Positions 43,076 to 52,130 of a stretch of DNA of 64,000 nucleotides are shown one piece after another; the first letter of the stretch is position 1; each line of letters starts with the position of its first letter. Where the stretch lies: assembly GCA_034927285.1 (NCBI GenBank), contig JAYFQF010000004.1, positions 75,100 through 139,099 of the forward strand, in the 5' to 3' direction. The notes beneath the pieces are model-generated. The model worked only from the letters and a program-made list of their open reading frames with translations. It did no database searches and was not told where the DNA came from. This stretch comes from JAYFQF01 sp034927285. GTDB taxonomy: Bacteria; Bacillota; Peptococcia; DRI-13; UBA5745. A program made the position numbers and the translations under genes.

Positions 43076-44458
43076 ATGACGGATCAAAGAAAATGGCATT
43101 TTATCGGAATCGGCGGCGTAGGCATGAGCGGTATCGCCAAAGTCTGCCTGGAAATGGGCAAGCCGGTCAGCGGTTCGGATCTGGCGGAATCAGATCTGAC
43201 CCGGCGCCTGGCGGCTTTGGGCGCGGAAATCCATATCGGCCACGACCCTCGTTACGTAGTGCCGGATCTGGAAGCGGTGGTGGTTTCCACAGCCATCCAT
43301 CAGGATAACCCGGAGCTTTGCCGGGCCCGGGAACTGGGCATACCGGTGATCCACCGGGGCACCTGCCTGGCCCGGCTGATGGACCGGAAAAAAGGGATCG
43401 CCGTAGCCGGCGCCCATGGCAAGACCACTACCAGCGCCATGATTTCCTTGCTTTTGGAAAAAGGAGGATACGATCCTGCTTTTTTGGTGGGCGCCTTCGT
43501 CGGTGATCTGGGAACCAATGGCAAATGGGGCAAAGGAGAGTATATGGCGGCGGAAGCCGACGAGTCCGACGGCTCATTTCTCCGCCTGAACCCGCTGATC
43601 GCCCTGGTGACCAATGTGGAGGACGATCACCTGGATTATTACGGCACCCAGGAAAGGATCAATAATGCTTTTGTAGAATTCGTCAACCATGTGCCAAAGG
43701 AAGGGGCGGCCATCGTCTGCACCGACGATCCCGGCATCCGGGGGCTTTTGCCCAGGTTTAAGGCAGAGAGGCTCCTGACTTACGGCACTTCACCCCAGGC
43801 CTGGCTCCGGGGGGAAAACCTGCGCTGCGAAAAAGACCGGATGCGGGCGGAGGTTTATCTTGAAGGCAGGCTTTTGGGAACGATAAGTCTTTCGGTTTTC
43901 GGCACACATAACCTGTTAAATGCCCTGGGGGCCCTGGCCGCGGGCCTGGTCTGCGGCATGGATTTTGAAACCATGGCCGGCATTTTGTCCGGCTTCCATG
44001 GCGCTCACCGGCGGCTGGAGAAGATCGGCCAGGCAAAGGACATACGGATTTATGATGATTATGCCCATCATCCAACGGAGCTTAAGGCAACGCTGGCGGC
44101 GGCGGCTATGATCGAGGCCCGCCGCAGGATCATTGTGTTTCAGCCTCACCGTTACACCAGGACCAAGCTTTTGGCCGCCGAATTCGGCGACGCCTTCCAG
44201 GGAGCGGACCGGTTCTATCTTCTCCCCGTTTACAGCGCCGGCGAGACGCCGATTCCCGGCGTATCCAGCCTTTTGATCGCCGACGCCGTAGAGTCTGAGG
44301 GCGGGAGCCGTCCGGTTTTACCGGCGGGTTTCGGGGAAGCCCTGGAGCTTTTGCAGGCGGAGGTCCGGCCGGGAGACATGGTGCTGACCTTAGGGGCGGG
44401 CAATGTCTGGCAGCTGGGCAAAATGCTTTTGGAGGCTTTGGAAAAGCGGGAGCGGTAA
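43076..44458 (+). CDS. murC: UDP-MurNAc:L-alanine ligase MurC
   Basis: First Mur ligase of the stem-peptide pathway. The 460-residue protein has HFIGIGGVGMSGIAKV, the P-loop AVAGAHGKTTTSAM, the EADESDGSF loop and YDDYAHHPTELKATL. ATG 43076 has AAAGGAAA upstream; in-frame ATG 43034 extends the frame without a ribosome site. Confidence 0.96.
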   Translation: MTDQRKWHFIGIGGVGMSGIAKVCLEMGKPVSGSDLAESDLTRRLAALGAEIHIGHDPRYVVPDLEAVVVSTAIHQDNPELCRARELGIPVIHRGTCLARLMDRKKGIAVAGAHGKTTTSAMISLLLEKGGYDPAFLVGAFVGDLGTNGKWGKGEYMAAEADESDGSFLRLNPLIALVTNVEDDHLDYYGTQERINNAFVEFVNHVPKEGAAIVCTDDPGIRGLLPRFKAERLLTYGTSPQAWLRGENLRCEKDRMRAEVYLEGRLLGTISLSVFGTHNLLNALGALAAGLVCGMDFETMAGILSGFHGAHRRLEKIGQAKDIRIYDDYAHHPTELKATLAAAAMIEARRRIIVFQPHRYTRTKLLAAEFGDAFQGADRFYLLPVYSAGETPIPGVSSLLIADAVESEGGSRPVLPAGFGEALELLQAEVRPGDMVLTLGAGNVWQLGKMLLEALEKRER

Positions 44459-44535
44459 GGCAGGCAGATCCCTGACGGTCAAAGACCGACCGACAGCGGC
44501 AGGCCGCGGCAGGGATGCGCCGGAAAGGGAGACTC

Positions 44536-45474
44536 ATGGAAAAGGAAGGCCTTAACCTAAAAGGAAAGATCGACTGGCGTCGGCTGGCGGCGCGGCTGGA
44601 AAAGGAATTTCCCGGCCGGCCGGCCTTAGGCGTTCCCTTAGCCGATCATACCTCCTGGAAGGTGGGAGGGCCGGCGGCCCTGATGTACTGTCCGTTGTCG
44701 GCGGAAGACTGCGCGGGGGTCTTTGCTCTTTGCCATAAGGAAGGCATTCCCCTGCTGATTTTGGGCAGCGGCACGAATTTATTGGTGGCCGATGAAGGCG
44801 TGGACGCTCTGGTACTGAATATGAACGGGCTCCGGGAGATTTCCTGGCAGCACCGGCAGGTAAAGGCGTCGGCCGGAGCCTCCCTGGCTCAGGTGGCGGC
44901 CATGGCGGGCCAGCGGGACTTAAGGGGATTGGAATTTGCCATCGGCATCCCCGGTTCCGTAGGCGGAGCCGTACTGATGAACGCGGGAGCTTATGGCTGC
45001 CAGATGTCCGATGTGGTAAAAGCGGTAGAGATTATGGAGCATAGCGGCAGACGGCTTCGGCTTTCTTCAGGAGAGCTGGAGTACCGCTACCGGAAGAGCA
45101 GGCTGCAGGATGAGAGCTGGCTGGTGCTGGAAGCGGAATTGGAGCTGACGGCTGGCGACGGAGAAGAAATCAGGGAAACCATGAAGCGGTATCTGGAAAG
45201 CCGGCGGGCTAAACAGCCCCTGGAGCTGCCCAACGGCGGCAGCGTATTTAAGAATCCTGCCGGACAGGGGGCCGGGCGCTTTATCGACCGGGCGGGCTTA
45301 AAAGGCCTTACCATCGGAAGGGCCCAGGTATCGCCGAAGCATGCGAATTTTATTGTAAACTTAGGAGGCGCCCGGGCGTCGGATATCCGGGAGCTGATCG
45401 GAAGGGTCAGGGCCACCGTGGCAGAGCTTTACGGGGTGGAGTTGGAAAGGGAGGTAATATACTGGGGGTTCTGA
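44536..45474 (+). CDS. murB: UDP-N-acetylenolpyruvoylglucosamine reductase MurB
   Basis: FAD- and NADPH-dependent reductase that completes UDP-MurNAc. The 312-residue type II MurB shows HTSWKVGGPA, LGSGTNLLVADEG, the FAD region FAIGIPGSVGGAVLMNAGA and the catalytic Ser in NGGSVFKNP. ATG 44536 has AAAGGGAG upstream; ATG 44515 is the alternative. In sporeformers murB often follows murC, as here. Confidence 0.96.
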   Translation: MEKEGLNLKGKIDWRRLAARLEKEFPGRPALGVPLADHTSWKVGGPAALMYCPLSAEDCAGVFALCHKEGIPLLILGSGTNLLVADEGVDALVLNMNGLREISWQHRQVKASAGASLAQVAAMAGQRDLRGLEFAIGIPGSVGGAVLMNAGAYGCQMSDVVKAVEIMEHSGRRLRLSSGELEYRYRKSRLQDESWLVLEAELELTAGDGEEIRETMKRYLESRRAKQPLELPNGGSVFKNPAGQGAGRFIDRAGLKGLTIGRAQVSPKHANFIVNLGGARASDIRELIGRVRATVAELYGVELEREVIYWGF

Positions 45475-45528
45475 CGGCAGGGTTACAGGCCGTCGGGCTG
45501 CCTTTCCAGGGAATCGGGGGGAGGCATT

Positions 45529-46782
45529 ATGGAAAAATATGTGGTGATGGGCGGCAGGCCCTTGTCCGGCAAGGTGAGGATCGGGGGAAGCAAAAACTCG
45601 GTGCTGGCGCTTTTACCGGCTTGCCTGCTGACGGAAGAAGAATGCATTCTATACGACGTGCCCGATTTAAGCGACGTTCATCATATGCTCCAGGTCCTTG
45701 AGATACTGGGGGCAGCTACAGATAAGAAACAAAGAACCATCAGTATTGATGCCGCAAGACTTCAGTTTCAGACGGTCCCGGATCGCCTGGCCAGAAGCAT
45801 AAGGGCATCAAATTTAATCTTAGGACCCTTGCTGGCCAGGCTGGGGCAGGCGTGGATTCCTTTTCCCGGCGGCTGCAGTATCGGCTCCCGGCCCATGGAT
45901 CAGCATCTGCGGGGGCTTCGGCTCATGGGGGCGGAGATCACCGAGAAATTCGGCTGTATCGAAGCCAGGGCCAAGAAGTTAAAGGGCTGCGAGATCTGCC
46001 TGGACTTTCCCAGCGTGGGCGCTACGGAAAATCTGATGATGGCGGCTACCCTGGCCCAGGGAGTGACGGTCATCCAGAATGCGGCCCGGGAGCCGGAGAT
46101 CGTGGAACTCCAGAATTTTCTTAATGCGATGGGGGCAAGAGTAAGGGGCGGCGGCAGCAATTCCCTGCGGATCGAGGGCGTAAACCGCTTGCGGGGCGCG
46201 GAGCATGTGCTGATTCCCGACCGGATCGAGACCGGCACCTATATGGTTATGGCCTTGGCGACAAAAGGGCAGATTTTCTTGGAAAATGTGATTTCCGAGC
46301 ATCTGGATTCGGTGATCGCCAAGCTCCGGGAGGCCGGGGCGGTGATCCGCGAGGAAGAAGGGGGCCTGTGGATCGGCAGCCCCGCCAAGCTGAAGCCTGT
46401 GGACTGCAAGACTATGCCTTATCCGGGCTTTCCTACGGATATGCAGGCTCAGCTGATGGCGCTGATGACTACGGTGCCTGGCGCCAGTATCGCAACGGAG
46501 ACGATTTTTGAAAACCGGTTCCAGCATGTGGCGGAGCTTTGCCGCATGGGAGCCGATATCCGGGTGGACGGACGTACGGCGGTAGTCCAGGGAGTGGCGG
46601 CTTTGTCCGGCGCTTATGTGGAGGCCACGGACCTGCGGGCCGGCGCCGCCCTGGTCACGGCGGCCATGATGGCCGAAGGCGCCAGCGTCATCGGAAATAT
46701 CCATTATATTGACCGGGGATATGAGCATTTCGAGCAGAAACTGACGAATTTAGGGGCGCAGATTATGCGGATTACAGGCTAG
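45529..46782 (+). CDS. murA: UDP-GlcNAc 1-carboxyvinyltransferase MurA
   Basis: First committed step of peptidoglycan synthesis, target of fosfomycin. The 417-residue protein has GGSKNSVLALLPA near the start and the catalytic Cys C116 in FPGGCSIGSRPMDQH, so it should be fosfomycin-sensitive by this criterion (Asp at this place gives resistance). GGGGGGAGG precedes the ATG. Lies directly before the structured gap and ftsQ. Confidence 0.96.
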   Translation: MEKYVVMGGRPLSGKVRIGGSKNSVLALLPACLLTEEECILYDVPDLSDVHHMLQVLEILGAATDKKQRTISIDAARLQFQTVPDRLARSIRASNLILGPLLARLGQAWIPFPGGCSIGSRPMDQHLRGLRLMGAEITEKFGCIEARAKKLKGCEICLDFPSVGATENLMMAATLAQGVTVIQNAAREPEIVELQNFLNAMGARVRGGGSNSLRIEGVNRLRGAEHVLIPDRIETGTYMVMALATKGQIFLENVISEHLDSVIAKLREAGAVIREEEGGLWIGSPAKLKPVDCKTMPYPGFPTDMQAQLMALMTTVPGASIATETIFENRFQHVAELCRMGADIRVDGRTAVVQGVAALSGAYVEATDLRAGAALVTAAMMAEGASVIGNIHYIDRGYEHFEQKLTNLGAQIMRITG

Positions 46783-47152
46783 TCCTGGAAACGGCAGCGC
46801 CGCCGGCAGCCAACCGGCCGCCGGCGGCGGGGCACCTGAAGACAGTAGCCGCACTGCTGAGCCGTAAGGACAAACCGTCCGCCGGCGGCCCGGTACCCGT
46901 GATCCCCGCTGCCCGGGATAACTGCGGCATCCTTCATCATCTGTGATACCCGCAGCGTCGGTAATCTGCGGTTTCCTGGCTGGCGGCAGCTTTCGGCGGT
47001 TTTCCGCTGAATGGCTGCGGACAAGCCCTGCCTGGAGGGGCCTTTATTAAAATTAAGTGAAAAATGTTTCCAACCGGCCTTCAGCGCTTGAAAATCAACC
47101 CGGGGTAGGATATTATGAAACAGCTATAGAGGCGAAAAAGAAAGGACAAACT
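46783..47152 (+). other. GC-rich gap with many hairpins between murA and ftsQ
   Basis: About 270 bases (46790-47045) are very GC-rich and full of inverted repeats: CGCCGCCGGC (46798-46807) with GCCGGCGGCG (46820-46829), a CCGCAG/CTGCGG pair near 46951-46973, and GGCT/AGCC near the end. No gene was found on either strand. The last part (47057-47152) is an in-frame extension of ftsQ that could be coding if a GTG at 47057 is used. It may be a structured leader or a repeat element. Confidence 0.4.
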
Positions 47153-47929
47153 GTGACCTCGAGAAGAACTACTACAAAATATCAGAGGCGACGGGCGCAG
47201 TTAAGGCGGACGCTTACCGCAGGCCTCGGTCTGATTTTTATCTTTATGGCCGGCTTCTGCGGTTATTCGCTGGCAAATTCTTCTTTGTTTGATTTGTCCG
47301 AGGTGCAGGTAGTGGGAAATACCACGGTGACCATGGAGGACATTCTGGAGGCCAGCGGCCTGAGAACGGGATCGAATATCCTGAAGATTTCGCGGCAGCA
47401 GGCGGCGGAAGGCATACAGGACATACCGTTTATTAAGTCAGTGGACATCGCCCGGAATTTTCCCAGCAAGATGACCATTACGGTGACGGAACGCACGCCA
47501 AAGTATCTGGTTTACTTCGGCAACCGGTACCTGGCCCTGGATGAAGAGCTGCGCTGCCTTTATGAGGCCAGCCTGGCGGCCACGGCCAACTGGCCGGTGC
47601 CGGTCATTCAGCTCAGCAGCGAGTCCATCATGCTGGAGCCGGGGGAGGTATCCGAAGATGAGGGCTTAAAAGCCGCCGCTGCTCTTTTGGACCAGCTGGA
47701 TCCATTTTTCCTGGAGAACATCAAGGAAATCGACGCCCCCAGCCAATGGGACATGTCCGTCATTAATTTGGACGGCCTTCGGGTATATTTCGGCCCCCCT
47801 GACAATTTACCGCAAAAACTCCAAAATTATGAGGAATTGGTAATAAAAAACGCCGCGGAGTGCAACGCGCAAAAGCTTGAATACATTGACCTTCGCTACG
47901 ATACCAACCCTGTAATCAAGAAGAAATAA
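47153..47929 (+). CDS. ftsQ: Cell division protein FtsQ/DivIB
   Basis: A bitopic membrane protein of the divisome core. From GTG 47153 it has 258 residues: a basic cytoplasmic tail (SRRTTTKYQRRRAQLRR), one membrane helix (about 22-43), the POTRA domain (SEVQVVGNTTVTMEDILEAS) and a C-terminal beta domain. This start is chosen because AAAGGA lies 7 bases upstream and the length matches B. subtilis DivIB. A GTG at 47057 would add 32 residues but has no ribosome site. Confidence 0.9.
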   Translation: MTSRRTTTKYQRRRAQLRRTLTAGLGLIFIFMAGFCGYSLANSSLFDLSEVQVVGNTTVTMEDILEASGLRTGSNILKISRQQAAEGIQDIPFIKSVDIARNFPSKMTITVTERTPKYLVYFGNRYLALDEELRCLYEASLAATANWPVPVIQLSSESIMLEPGEVSEDEGLKAAAALLDQLDPFFLENIKEIDAPSQWDMSVINLDGLRVYFGPPDNLPQKLQNYEELVIKNAAECNAQKLEYIDLRYDTNPVIKKK

Positions 47930-48042
47930 GTCTTCCTTAAACATTAAAAAAATGATATACTCATGGAAGGATTATTTAAAAAACTGTTGAATGTATGAAA
48001 CTAGGTTAATTTAAGATAGCCGATGGAAGCGAGGGGTTAAGA

Positions 48043-49203
48043 TTGGCATTCGAATTTGAATTGGACGATAATGTCGGCCGCGAGATTATAAAGGTACTTG
48101 GCGTTGGCGGCGGTGGCGGCAACGCGATTAATCGCATGATATCCTGCGGGCTGAAGGGCGTGGATTTTGTTGCCTTAAATACAGATGCCATGGCCTTGAA
48201 CCGTTCCCTGGCTGATAATCGGGTTCAGTTAGGCGCTAAGTCCACCAGGGGCCTTGGAGCAGGCGCCAAACCTGAGGTGGGAGAAAAGGCCGCCCAGGAA
48301 AGCCGCGATGAGATTGCCGCCTTGATTAAAGGCACGGACATGCTGTTTATTACCGCCGGAATGGGCGGCGGTACCGGTACCGGCGCAGCTCCCGTGGTGG
48401 CCCAGATTGCCAAGGAGGAGGGCATTCTGACGGTAGGAATCGTTACCCGTCCCTTCCTGTTTGAAGGCAGAAAGAGAGCCCGGCAGGCTGAGGAAGGGAT
48501 CGATAAATTAAGGGAAAACGTAGACGCCCTGATCGCTATTCCCAATGAAAAGCTGTTGCAGATCGTGGATAAAAACACCTCCATGGCCGCGGCTTTCCTG
48601 ATGGCCGATGAAGTGTTGCGCCAGGGCGTCCAGGGCATCACCGATCTGGTAAAATCCCCCGGCGAGGTTAATCTGGATTTTGCCGACGTGACTACGGTGA
48701 TGAAGGACGGCGGAGAGGCCCTGATGGGCATTGGACAGGCCAGCGGCGAAAAGCGGGCCATCCAGGCCGCCCAGGCCGCCATTTCCAGCCCGCTTCTGGA
48801 GATCGCCATCGACGGCGCCAAGAAGGTATTGATGAATATTACCGGCGGTTCCAGTCTGACTCTGATGGAAGTAAACGAAGCGGCAAATCTGATTACCGAG
48901 GCTGCCGATCCCGAAGCCGAGATCATCTTCGGACAGGCTATCGACGAGTCTCTGGGCGAAGATATCCGCATCACCGTTATCGCCACAGGTTTCGGCCCCG
49001 GCAGTAATAAAAGCTTTGCTCCTGCCGGAAAGGCCAAGCCTGCCGCCGGCAGAGCCGGCGAGATCGAGCTGGAGACCATCTTTGACCGGAACAAGCGTAC
49101 CGGCGGAAGCTTCGGCAGCGGCTTGTCTTCTTCTCCCAAGAGCCAGGATAGCCGCAACGATCTGCCGCCTTTCCTGCAGAGTAAAAATTTCTTTGACAAA
49201 TAA
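48043..49203 (+). CDS. ftsZ: Cell division GTPase FtsZ
   Basis: Forms the Z ring. The 386-residue protein has a tubulin-like GTPase fold with VGGGGGNAINRM, the signature GGGTGTGAAPVVA and NLDFADV at the T7 loop. The C-terminal tail ends in DLPPFLQ, close to the conserved DIPxFL peptide that binds FtsA, SepF and ZapA-type partners. The start is TTG with GAGGGG upstream. No ftsA gene is present before it, as is common in Clostridia. Confidence 0.97.
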   Translation: MAFEFELDDNVGREIIKVLGVGGGGGNAINRMISCGLKGVDFVALNTDAMALNRSLADNRVQLGAKSTRGLGAGAKPEVGEKAAQESRDEIAALIKGTDMLFITAGMGGGTGTGAAPVVAQIAKEEGILTVGIVTRPFLFEGRKRARQAEEGIDKLRENVDALIAIPNEKLLQIVDKNTSMAAAFLMADEVLRQGVQGITDLVKSPGEVNLDFADVTTVMKDGGEALMGIGQASGEKRAIQAAQAAISSPLLEIAIDGAKKVLMNITGGSSLTLMEVNEAANLITEAADPEAEIIFGQAIDESLGEDIRITVIATGFGPGSNKSFAPAGKAKPAAGRAGEIELETIFDRNKRTGGSFGSGLSSSPKSQDSRNDLPPFLQSKNFFDK

Positions 49204-49335
49204 GAACAGTCCGGATGAGAAGACTCTGCGCCTGTGACCGGGGCAGAAAAGGGCTTGGAAGCAAATCCTTAAACAAAAGGAAAAATCGGGTTCAAGGTCG
49301 ATGGCCGGGCTGAAGAAAAATGGAATGTAAAGTCA

Positions 49336-49370
49336 AATGTTGGGGTGCGAAAGCGCCCCAACATTTTTTT
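49336..49370 (+). terminator. Strong terminator after ftsZ
   Basis: A 13-bp stem (49336-49348 with 49353-49365, one wobble) closed by a GAAA tetraloop and followed by seven T. Confidence 0.92.
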
Positions 49371-49408
49371 GTCCGGATTTTTATCCGGCCGATTATCCCT
49401 ATTGGAAT

Positions 49409-49906
49409 CTATTTCATTCTGCCGAATTTCATTTCCACGCCGGCAGAATCGTATTTTTTCCGCTTGCCGGAAATCTCTTTGATATCAATGCGCCAAAGGG
49501 CGGTGCGGCCCAGGCTTTCGGATACGGCTCCCTCAAAGGCGGCCATGTTGTCCGGGGTATAACGAAGGCAAATCCGGCGCAGGGCTTCGATTTTTTCCTG
49601 ATCCTCCGTAATTTCCCGGGCGGCGCCGAATACAACGGCGGATTCGTATTCCGTGGTGAAACGGCCTTGTGGAATATGGGCGTAGCTGACAAAGGACAGG
49701 CAGACTTCAGGCCGGCGGCGCAGATTGGCGACTTTTTGGCCCTGGTGGGCGCAGTGAAAATAGAGGCTATCCCCCACCCGGACAGCGCTGACCGGTATGC
49801 AATAGGGCGTTCCGTCCTCATTGACGGTGGCAAGAGTGCCGAAAGGGCTGTGATCAATTACCTCGTAAGCGAATTCCCCGGGCATTTCTCTGTCTTTGCG
49901 GCGCAT
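49409..49906 (-). CDS. PNPOx-fold flavin protein (NimA-like)
   Basis: A 165-residue split-barrel protein of the pyridoxamine 5'-phosphate oxidase superfamily. GTLATVNEDGTPYCIPVSAV and LYFHCAHQGQKVANLRRRPEVCLSFV are typical of the NimA subgroup, linked to reduction of 5-nitroimidazoles and heme or flavin binding; many members are general FMN proteins. It lies in antisense between ftsZ and spoIIGA and so interrupts the dcw cluster. AAGGAGG lies 7 bases before its ATG at 49906. Confidence 0.88.
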   Translation of the reverse strand: MRRKDREMPGEFAYEVIDHSPFGTLATVNEDGTPYCIPVSAVRVGDSLYFHCAHQGQKVANLRRRPEVCLSFVSYAHIPQGRFTTEYESAVVFGAAREITEDQEKIEALRRICLRYTPDNMAAFEGAVSESLGRTALWRIDIKEISGKRKKYDSAGVEMKFGRMK

Positions 49907-50067
49907 GGCCAAACCTCCTTAACAGTTATTGGTGGCGGATAAGGCAAAGAAGCTTTATCCCCATCTATTATAAAGTAAAAGGCGGGCTTTTGGCAGAACT
50001 TTTCCCGGATCAACGGTTTCTTTTTTTCCGGTGACGGAAACCGACAGAATTCTGGGGGGAAAAAGCG

Positions 50068-50073
50068 TATAAT
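50068..50073 (+). promoter_or_regulatory. Possible -10 box of the spoIIGA-sigE promoter
   Basis: TATAAT lies 54 bases before spoIIGA. No good -35 lies 17 bases upstream, which fits the Spo0A-activated spoIIG promoter type; the upstream GTGACGGAAA and CCGACAGAA words resemble Spo0A boxes (TGTCGAA and its complement) only loosely. Confidence 0.4.
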
Positions 50074-50126
50074 GAGTCTTGTGGTAATAAATGGAAAAGA
50101 TTCGATAAGGCAGGGGGCTACGGCAA

Positions 50127-51098
50127 ATGGCAGGGCAGCCTTATATCCTGGTATATGCTGACATTGTTTTGCTGTCGAATTTCTGCCTGGATTATCTGAG
50201 CCTTTGGCTGGCCGGGCGGCTGACGGGCCGGCCGGGAGGACGGCTCCGGATGGCGGCGGCGGCGGCCCTGGGCAGCGCCTTCGCTCTCGCGGCGGAGCTT
50301 TGGCCTTATGGACCGGCAAACGGATTGGGCTGCAAGGCAGCCGTCAGCGTCCTGATGGTGGCCCTGGGGTTGAAGCCGGCGAACAGACGGTGGTTGCTGC
50401 GTCTGCTTACCGGCTTTTATCTGGCGGCTTTTGCTTTAGGCGGCAGCGCCTTTGGCCTGGCGTATTTTTTGGGCGGGGCCTGGCGCCGCTGGACAAAAGC
50501 CGGCGGCGTCTGGCCGGCGGAACTGCTGACCGGGCTGCCGCTGCCGGAACTGCCGGCTCTTTGGCTGGCCCTGGGAGCCTGCTTTTGCATCGGGGCCATA
50601 GCCCTGGCGGCCCGGCGCCGGCGAGGGTTGGAGCGGCAGGCGGCCCGGCAGGTTTTGGAGGCGGAACTGTGCTGGAAGTCCGCATCCTGCGGACTGAAGA
50701 TATTGATTGATACCGGATGTCAACTGTACGAACCGGTCAGCGGCCTGCCGGTTCTGGTAACCACCCTGGGGGCCTTAAGCCGCTCGCCGGACCTTGGGGC
50801 CCGGCTCGGCGCCCTGGATCTGCCGGCGCTGGCGCGCCTGCCCTGCCGGGGTCTGAACGGACCGGCGGAGCTGCCTGTTTTAGGGCGGGCCCAGCTGCGT
50901 TTTGTCGACGGCCGCCGGGAAAGCTGCTGGCTTGCCCTGGCCCCTTTGCCCCTGGATGCCGCCGGAGACTATGACGCTCTGATGCCGCCGCCGGCGGATA
51001 TTGCCGCACCTTTGCCAAAAAGCGCACCCCCATCGGAGGAAAGCCCTGAATATAAGGAGGCACCGGAAGATGAACCGCCTGCAGATATTTCTTTATAA
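50127..51098 (+). CDS. spoIIGA: Pro-sigma-E processing peptidase SpoIIGA
   Basis: Membrane aspartic protease that removes the pro-sequence of sigma-E in the mother cell after septation. The 323-residue protein has five hydrophobic segments in residues 1-175 and a soluble C-terminal domain with the catalytic Asp D195 in LIDTGCQLYEP. The sequence is very rich in Ala, Leu, Gly and Arg, and the Pro/Glu-rich tail (residues about 290-323) overlaps the sigE start by 29 bases. Direct linkage to sigE confirms the call. Confidence 0.9.
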   Translation: MAGQPYILVYADIVLLSNFCLDYLSLWLAGRLTGRPGGRLRMAAAAALGSAFALAAELWPYGPANGLGCKAAVSVLMVALGLKPANRRWLLRLLTGFYLAAFALGGSAFGLAYFLGGAWRRWTKAGGVWPAELLTGLPLPELPALWLALGACFCIGAIALAARRRRGLERQAARQVLEAELCWKSASCGLKILIDTGCQLYEPVSGLPVLVTTLGALSRSPDLGARLGALDLPALARLPCRGLNGPAELPVLGRAQLRFVDGRRESCWLALAPLPLDAAGDYDALMPPPADIAAPLPKSAPPSEESPEYKEAPEDEPPADISL

Positions 51099-51792
51099 AG
51101 TACTTTTCAGGATCCTTGACTTTTTTCGGATTGAAAGCAATGTTTATTATATCGGCAACGGAGAGACCCTGCCCCAGCCCCTGACCCCGGAGGAAGAGCG
51201 GATCCTGCTGGAAAAGCTGAATACGCCGGAGGAGACGCCGGAAATCCGCAGCACCCTGATCGAGCGGAATCTGCGCCTGGTGGTTTATATTGCCCGGAAG
51301 TTCGAGAATACCGGGATTCAGGTGGAGGACTTGATCTCCATCGGCACCATCGGCCTGATCAAGGCGGTAAATACCTTTGACCCCCAGAAAAAAATCAAGC
51401 TGGCTACTTACGCTTCCCGCTGCATTGAGAATGAGATCTTAATGCACCTCAGAAGAACCAGCAAAATCAAGGCGGAGGTTTCCTTTGACGAGCCCCTGAA
51501 TGTGGATATGGACGGCAACGAGCTGCTGCTTTCCGATGTAATGGGCACGGAAAACGATCTGGTTTACCGGGGCATCGAGGAGGAACTGGAGATGCGGCTG
51601 CTGAGCCAGGCCCTGACACGCCTGTCCAGCCGGGAGAGGCAGATCATGAATCTGCGTTTCGGCTTACGGGGAGGCAAGGAGAAGACTCAAAAGGAGGTGG
51701 CCGACAGCCTGGGAATCTCTCAATCCTACATTTCCCGATTAGAGAAAAGAATCATTAAGCGATTGCGACGGGAGATGGAACGGATGGTTTGA
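51070..51792 (+). CDS. sigE: Sporulation sigma factor SigE (pro-sigma-E)
   Basis: Mother-cell sigma factor of early sporulation. The 240-residue protein has an N-terminal membrane-associating pro-sequence (FLYKVLFRILDFFRIES) and sigma-70 regions 2 (VEDLISIGTIGLIKAVNTFD and TYASRCIENEILM) and 4 (TQKEVADSLGISQSYISRLE). Length matches B. subtilis SigE (239). AAGGAGG lies 9 bases before the ATG. The usual next gene, sigG, is not here. Confidence 0.96.
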   Translation: MNRLQIFLYKVLFRILDFFRIESNVYYIGNGETLPQPLTPEEERILLEKLNTPEETPEIRSTLIERNLRLVVYIARKFENTGIQVEDLISIGTIGLIKAVNTFDPQKKIKLATYASRCIENEILMHLRRTSKIKAEVSFDEPLNVDMDGNELLLSDVMGTENDLVYRGIEEELEMRLLSQALTRLSSRERQIMNLRFGLRGGKEKTQKEVADSLGISQSYISRLEKRIIKRLRREMERMV

Positions 51793-52130
51793 ACCCTGGG
51801 GAAAAAGGCAATGAGGGAAGGACTTGAGCGAGGTGAAAATAGGTCTGGGAGGGAAAGGAAATTCCGGTTTCAATAATGATTGGACGATTTCATTCAGCAT
51901 TTTGCAACAATGAAATTCTAAATTAAATAATTGCAAATCTGCAAAGTGGAAAAATTGAAAAATTAAGAAAAAAATGAAATCAAAGATCGCTTTTTCAATG
52001 CTGTGGACATATAATAAGAGAACTTGCTCCTGTTTCGGAATATCTGGCATGTGAATTGCATAACAAGGAATGTGGAGCTTGCGTCCACTTCCGGGAAAAA
52101 ATGCCGCATGTTCCGGAAAGGAGAATCAAT
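51793..52130 (+). other. AT-rich upstream region of the NCS1 permease
   Basis: About 340 bases between sigE and the permease. 51895-51945 holds TTTTGCAAC, ATTGCAAAT and CTGCAAAG, words also seen before the permease at 1559. The sigma-54 promoter lies at 52045. No terminator with a clear T tract was found after sigE. Confidence 0.5.
52045..52060 (+). promoter_or_regulatory. Sigma-54 promoter of the NCS1 permease
   Basis: TGGCATGTGAATTGCA fits TGGCACG-N4-TTGCW with a single deviation and correct GG to GC spacing. Transcription would start near 52071, 60 bases before the ATG. Confidence 0.78.
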
